DNA of 64,000 bases, from assembly GCF_000208925.1 (NCBI RefSeq), contig NW_001914921.1, positions 1,335 to 65,334 of the forward strand, given 5' to 3'. The stretch comes from Entamoeba histolytica HM-1:IMSS (lineage: Eukaryota; Evosea; Mastigamoebida; Endamoebidae). The position numbers and the translations under genes are program-made. The notes under the pieces are model-generated. The model was not told the origin of the DNA. It did not search any database and saw only the letters and a program-made list of their open reading frames with translations. Shown here in pieces: positions 60,325 through 64,000 of the stretch (its first letter is position 1; each line of letters begins with the position of its first letter).

Positions 60325-61572
60325 ATGAGTGATACAACACATTACCACCGTCTTAAAGAAGAAGATGACGAAAACTTAAATAAAGAAATAGATACCCTTT
60401 CTGAACAAAACGAAATTCATGTTATTTCTGATGAACAACAACTTTCAAAAAATAAAGTAGAAAATAAAGAAAATAAAAGTGATGAAGAAGAAGTTGAAAT
60501 GATCACTTTTGCTGAATACAGTGAAAGTGTTAATGCTGTTATTACTCCTGTTGCTATTACTTTATTATTAACTGTTATTATTGTTAAATTATTAGAAAGA
60601 AGTAATGACCTTTATTCACAAGCAACTTCATACATATTTTCTGAAGGGATTGAATCATCAACAACTATCCCTATATGGCTTATTGCTATAATTGTATCAG
60701 TTATCTTCATTATTATGATTGTAATAGTAACTTTTGTATTTGTTCTTCTTTTTTATTATAGATGTATGAAATTAATAGTAGGATGGTTATTATTTAGTGT
60801 AATTTTATTATTAATGTTATTTGGTGGGTCAATTATGAAAAGTTTATTATCAGTATTCAATTGGCCTGTTGACTGGATTTCATTTGCTTTTCTTCTTTTT
60901 AATTTTGGTGTTCTTGGAGTCATCTCAATTTTTTATATTTCTCCAATGAAATTAAACCAATTTTATATGATTATTATCAGCGTCTTCATGGCTTCATTCT
61001 TTACAAATCTCCCAGAATGGACTACATGGACTTTACTTATTGGAATGGCATGTTATGATTTAGTTGCTGTACTATGTCCTAAAGGACCATTAAGAATACT
61101 TGTTAACTTGGCTCAAGAACGAAAAGAACCAATTCCAGCACTTGTTTATTCCACAGCGGTATGGATGGGATTGGCATCTCCAGATGATTCTAAGAATGAA
61201 ATTCTAAATGTTGATTCAAACCCATTCACTCTATCATCTACACATGGAAAAGGAGTAAAGTTAGGACTAGGTGATTTTGTGTTTTATAGTGTATTAGTTG
61301 GAAGGTGTGCAATGTATGACTTAACAATTGTATTTAGTGGATCAGTGGCAGTATTATCTGTTTGTTATTGTTCATCCTTTTTTGTAAAGAAAAATAAATA
61401 AAACTCATATATTTAGGGACTATTTGGTACTCTCATTTTACTAGTTGTTTTTAATAAAGCTCTTCCTGCTTTACCAATTTCTATTTTCTTTGGTACTTTA
61501 ATCTATTGTGTGTCACGATGGGCAATAGTTCCATTAGTCACAACTGCTAATTTATATGGTTATGTGGCTTAA
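60325..61572 (+). CDS. Presenilin, aspartyl intramembrane protease (2 exons)
   Basis: Exons 60325-61359 and 61417-61572 (57-nt GTTTGT...TAG intron) give 396 residues. An acidic cytosolic N-terminus (about 65 residues) precedes nine predicted membrane helices. The catalytic pair is intact: Asp245 in MACYDLVAVLCPKGPLRILV and Asp317 in LGLGDFVFYSVLVG. The PALP motif is present in exon 2 (NKALPALPISIFFG). It is the catalytic subunit of gamma-secretase-type complexes, which cleave membrane stubs. The cytosolic loop between the two Asp (PDDSKNEILNVDSNPFTLSS) is very short, so endoproteolytic self-cleavage as in animals is uncertain. Confidence 0.93.
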
Positions 61573-61599
61573 TGAATAAATAAATTCATTTACAAGACA

Positions 61600-62060
61600 T
61601 TACTTTATTCTTTTCTTTCCTTAAAAAGGTTCTAATAATGTTTATTCTAACTCAGTTATTTCTTTTATTTTTTTTGGTTTTACTTCCGTATTTATTCTTT
61701 TAATATATCTTCTATTACTACTTTCATCAGTGTTTATTTCTTCCATTTTCTGATTCATTTTTCTTTGATGGATTTACAATTGAAGGTGTCATCAATTTCA
61801 TCATACTGCCATATTCCTAAGTATTTATACAAGTCCTCACCTTCAATTACGGGGATGTTTTGCATTCCATTTGGTATTTCTTTAATGTTTTTTAATACCA
61901 TTCCTGACTTTTTCTCATTCATTTCCATCCCTATTCCACTTATTATTTCTTTAATTTCATTGTGGATTATTCCCATTTCTTCACTACTTTGTGTCATTAT
62001 TCTCAAATCATCAATATATAAAGTGTGATTTGCTTTTGGGAATTTCTCTTCAATGATTTA
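61600..62060 (-). mobile_element. LINE reverse-transcriptase fragment (minus strand)
   Basis: Minus-strand translation contains the RT catalytic block TLYIDDLRIMTQSSEEM (YIDD). It continues IHNEIKEIISGIGMEMNEKK and DLYKYLGIWQYDEID. After a +1 shift near 61760 it reads MNQKMEEINTDESSNRRYIK and ends EITELE-stop. This is the palm-thumb part of an Entamoeba LINE ORF2, truncated at both ends. The 61573-61599 strip and 62061-62150 hold no gene. Confidence 0.82.
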
Positions 62061-62149
62061 TGAAAAACAAATAATGAACAAAATATAATAACAACAATCA
62101 ACAAATCAAAAGAAGATAAATAATTGATATTATTTATTTTCTAGTATTC

Positions 62150-64000
62150 TTTATTCATAGATCCTTTTCCAATGCAGGAAATACAACAAATTTTATTGCC
62201 ATTGTTATGGAGTAATGCCTTGACGTCTTGTAAAGAAAAGCAAACAAGACATAGAAATACAAGGTTAAATACCAATAACAACAATAAAAGATATTACGAT
62301 TATAATAAAAGATATCACAATTATAATAAAAGAAATACCAAGAGAAAAGGGTTTAAAAAACAGCAAAGACAAAGAAGAACGAATAAGAAACAGGATAAAT
62401 ACTGGAATAATAATGAATATACAAACAATAGACATAGATGGTTAACAATAAAAGAGATACATGAAAGAATAAAAGGAATAACAAGTAAATGGGGAAAAGG
62501 AGAATATTCAGAAATACTTAAAAAGTATGAAGGGAAAAGGAAAAGATGGTATGACATTCTCCAAGAAGTATATGCAATTAGAAAGAAAAAGAGAATTGAA
62601 AAAATGCAAGAAAAATTTAAGGAAAGAACAAAAGGATGGGAAGAAGATATCCAAGCAATTGAAACAGAAATCAAAAGTAGAAATCCAATCAAAGAATTAC
62701 AAAAAAGATGTAAAATGGCTAAAATAATAAATGAAACAGAAAAAGAAAGAAAAAACACAAGAAGAAAACAAAGAAGAAACAAAGAATGAAGAGGAAAATT
62801 ATAAAGAAAAAGAAGAAATTAAAATACTTCAAAAACAGATTAAAAAATTAGAAGAAGAAAATAAATGATATCAAGCAAAAAGAATGGAAGAAGAACAAGC
62901 CATCTCAGATGAAATGATGGAAAAAGCAAAAGAAATAGTCAGAAAAGAATTTGAGAAAGAGATAGAAAATATGAAAAGAGAAATTAAGAAGGTGCAAACA
63001 AATTATAATGAAAAGAAGAAAGAAAATGAAAAACTAACAGAAGAAAATATAAAATTACAAGGTGAAATAAATGAGATAGAAGGAAAATCATGGAAATGAA
63101 TAACAAAGAAGAAACCATTCGAAGTCTAAAATCCACTAAAGGGAAGTTACAGAAGGAAAAGGATGAACAAAAGGAGAAAACAGAAGAACTGAAGAAAAAA
63201 GGTGAAATACTGGAGAAGAAGAATAGTGTGTTAGAGGAAAAAGCGGAAGTACTAGAGAAGAAAGTTGAGGAGCTGAAAAGTGAAATAAGAGATAAAGAAA
63301 AACAAATCTCTGAAATTCAACAAGCAGCAATAATAAGTCATGAGATTACAGAAATAACAAGAGAAGAATTAGATAACATACAAAAAGAAAATGAGACACA
63401 AAAACAAATAATATCAAAATAACAAGATGATATTGAAAATTTTATCTCACAGAAGGAACTGGAGAAGAAGAAAACGATGACACTTGTGATAAATACACAA
63501 CCAGTAATGAGGAAAGCATCATCAGGAACGATGAAGATGAACGAAACTACTCCTATGAAAAAGACAGTAGTGGAAATCGAAGAGAAAAGCAAAGCACTGA
63601 TTGTCAAAAAACAAGAGATGATAATCAGACAAGAAATACAACAGAACAAACAAATAGAATTCTAATTGAAGTGTTGTATTGTTTTGCAATTAATTGGTTA
63701 AATAAGAAATTATACAAGAAAATAAGAAATGAACAAATTAAAAGTATAATAAAAGCAACAAACATCAATGTCAATAATGAAAAAGAATATATTAAATATA
63801 TTAAAATATCACATAAAATAAAAGAAACTACTAAACAGTACATTAAAATGAAAGTAAATGATATAATAGAAGGAAGAGTAGAGTGTAATTCAATAATAAA
63901 AAACATCATATTAAAGAATAACTCTACTGAAATTGATGAAGAATACCTTAAAACTCTCATCAATAAAGTGAAAGAAATGAAAGTAGAAAATGTATCAATA
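62150..64000 (+). mobile_element. LINE 5' part with disrupted ORF1 (continues past window)
   Basis: Plus-strand Lys/Glu-rich coiled-coil translations in successive frames form one broken ORF1. 62172-62789 holds a basic nucleic-acid-binding start, RHRWLTIKEIHERIKGITSK. 62884-63099 holds EEEQAISDEMMEKAKEIV. 63090-63422 is a long coiled coil, VLEEKAEVLEKKVEELKSEI. 63477-63665 and a final piece from 63660 (ILIEVLYCFAINWLNKKLYK) run off the window. Basic head, long coiled coil and strand position fit the RNA-binding ORF1 of Entamoeba LINEs. At least three frame breaks make it non-functional. Orientation is opposite to the RT piece at 61600-62060. Confidence 0.78.

Noticed and set aside
62172..62789. 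205-codon Lys/Arg-rich frame as a host gene
   Set aside because: It continues in shifted frames as LINE ORF1, next to LINE RT.
1..64000. CRISPR arrays, rRNA, tRNA arrays, bacterial operons
   Set aside because: No regularly spaced repeats with unique spacers, no rRNA or tRNA signatures, and genes carry eukaryotic introns.

Overview
The window is nuclear DNA of an Entamoeba species, most likely of the E. histolytica / dispar / nuttalli group. The sequence shows very AT-rich spacers and tightly packed genes with almost no 5' leader. It has short introns (46-67 nt) that start GTTTGT and end TAG, GAACT core-promoter motifs 22-32 nt before many start codons, and LINE/SINE remnants with the reverse transcriptase and ORF1 typical of EhLINEs. 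The species assignment is inference, because no database could be searched.

Layout. Bases 1-8500 are gene-poor. They hold a frameshifted, GPI-anchored, mucin-like surface-protein gene inside a roughly 200-bp inverted repeat, two related SINEs, one TLDc gene and a heavily decayed LINE reverse transcriptase. From 8543 to 33260 the window is gene-dense: SFT2, LSm8, a RhoGEF, an F-box/LRR protein, a myotubularin with an altered active site, a second TLDc protein, parvulin, exosome Rrp42, Vps53, a VHS adaptor, a transmembrane kinase, ferredoxin, SmF and a triple-SH3 protein. A SINE with an exact 23-bp target duplication sits at 13084-13744, and a dead TLDc copy at 20547-21480. At 33540-34402 is a rearranged LINE, probably 5'-inverted. 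From 34736 to 61572 come a tandem pair of secreted cysteine-rich proteins, a highly basic secreted protein, an EF-hand protein, phosphoglycerate kinase, a BEACH protein, a P4-ATPase flippase, an arrestin-WW-C2 protein, Rad52, a Prp40-like splicing factor, a tetraspanin and presenilin. The last 2.4 kb are LINE sequence in two opposing orientations, cut by the window end.

Functional themes. Many genes serve membrane traffic and membrane identity (SFT2, Vps53, VHS adaptor, myotubularin, BEACH, P4-ATPase, arrestin-like adaptor, tetraspanin, presenilin). Others serve signalling (RhoGEF, SH3 protein, TM kinase, EF-hand) or RNA processing (LSm8, SmF, Prp40, Rrp42). Nothing looks like an operon or a transferred island, and neighbours are mostly independent genes 30-150 bp apart.

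Exon structures were worked out by eye from reading frame, splice motifs and domain continuity. Joined exon sets that restore a whole domain are well supported. The least certain are the first two exons of the SH3 gene and the two introns with unusual splice sites (parvulin, SmF). No tRNA, rRNA or CRISPR was seen.
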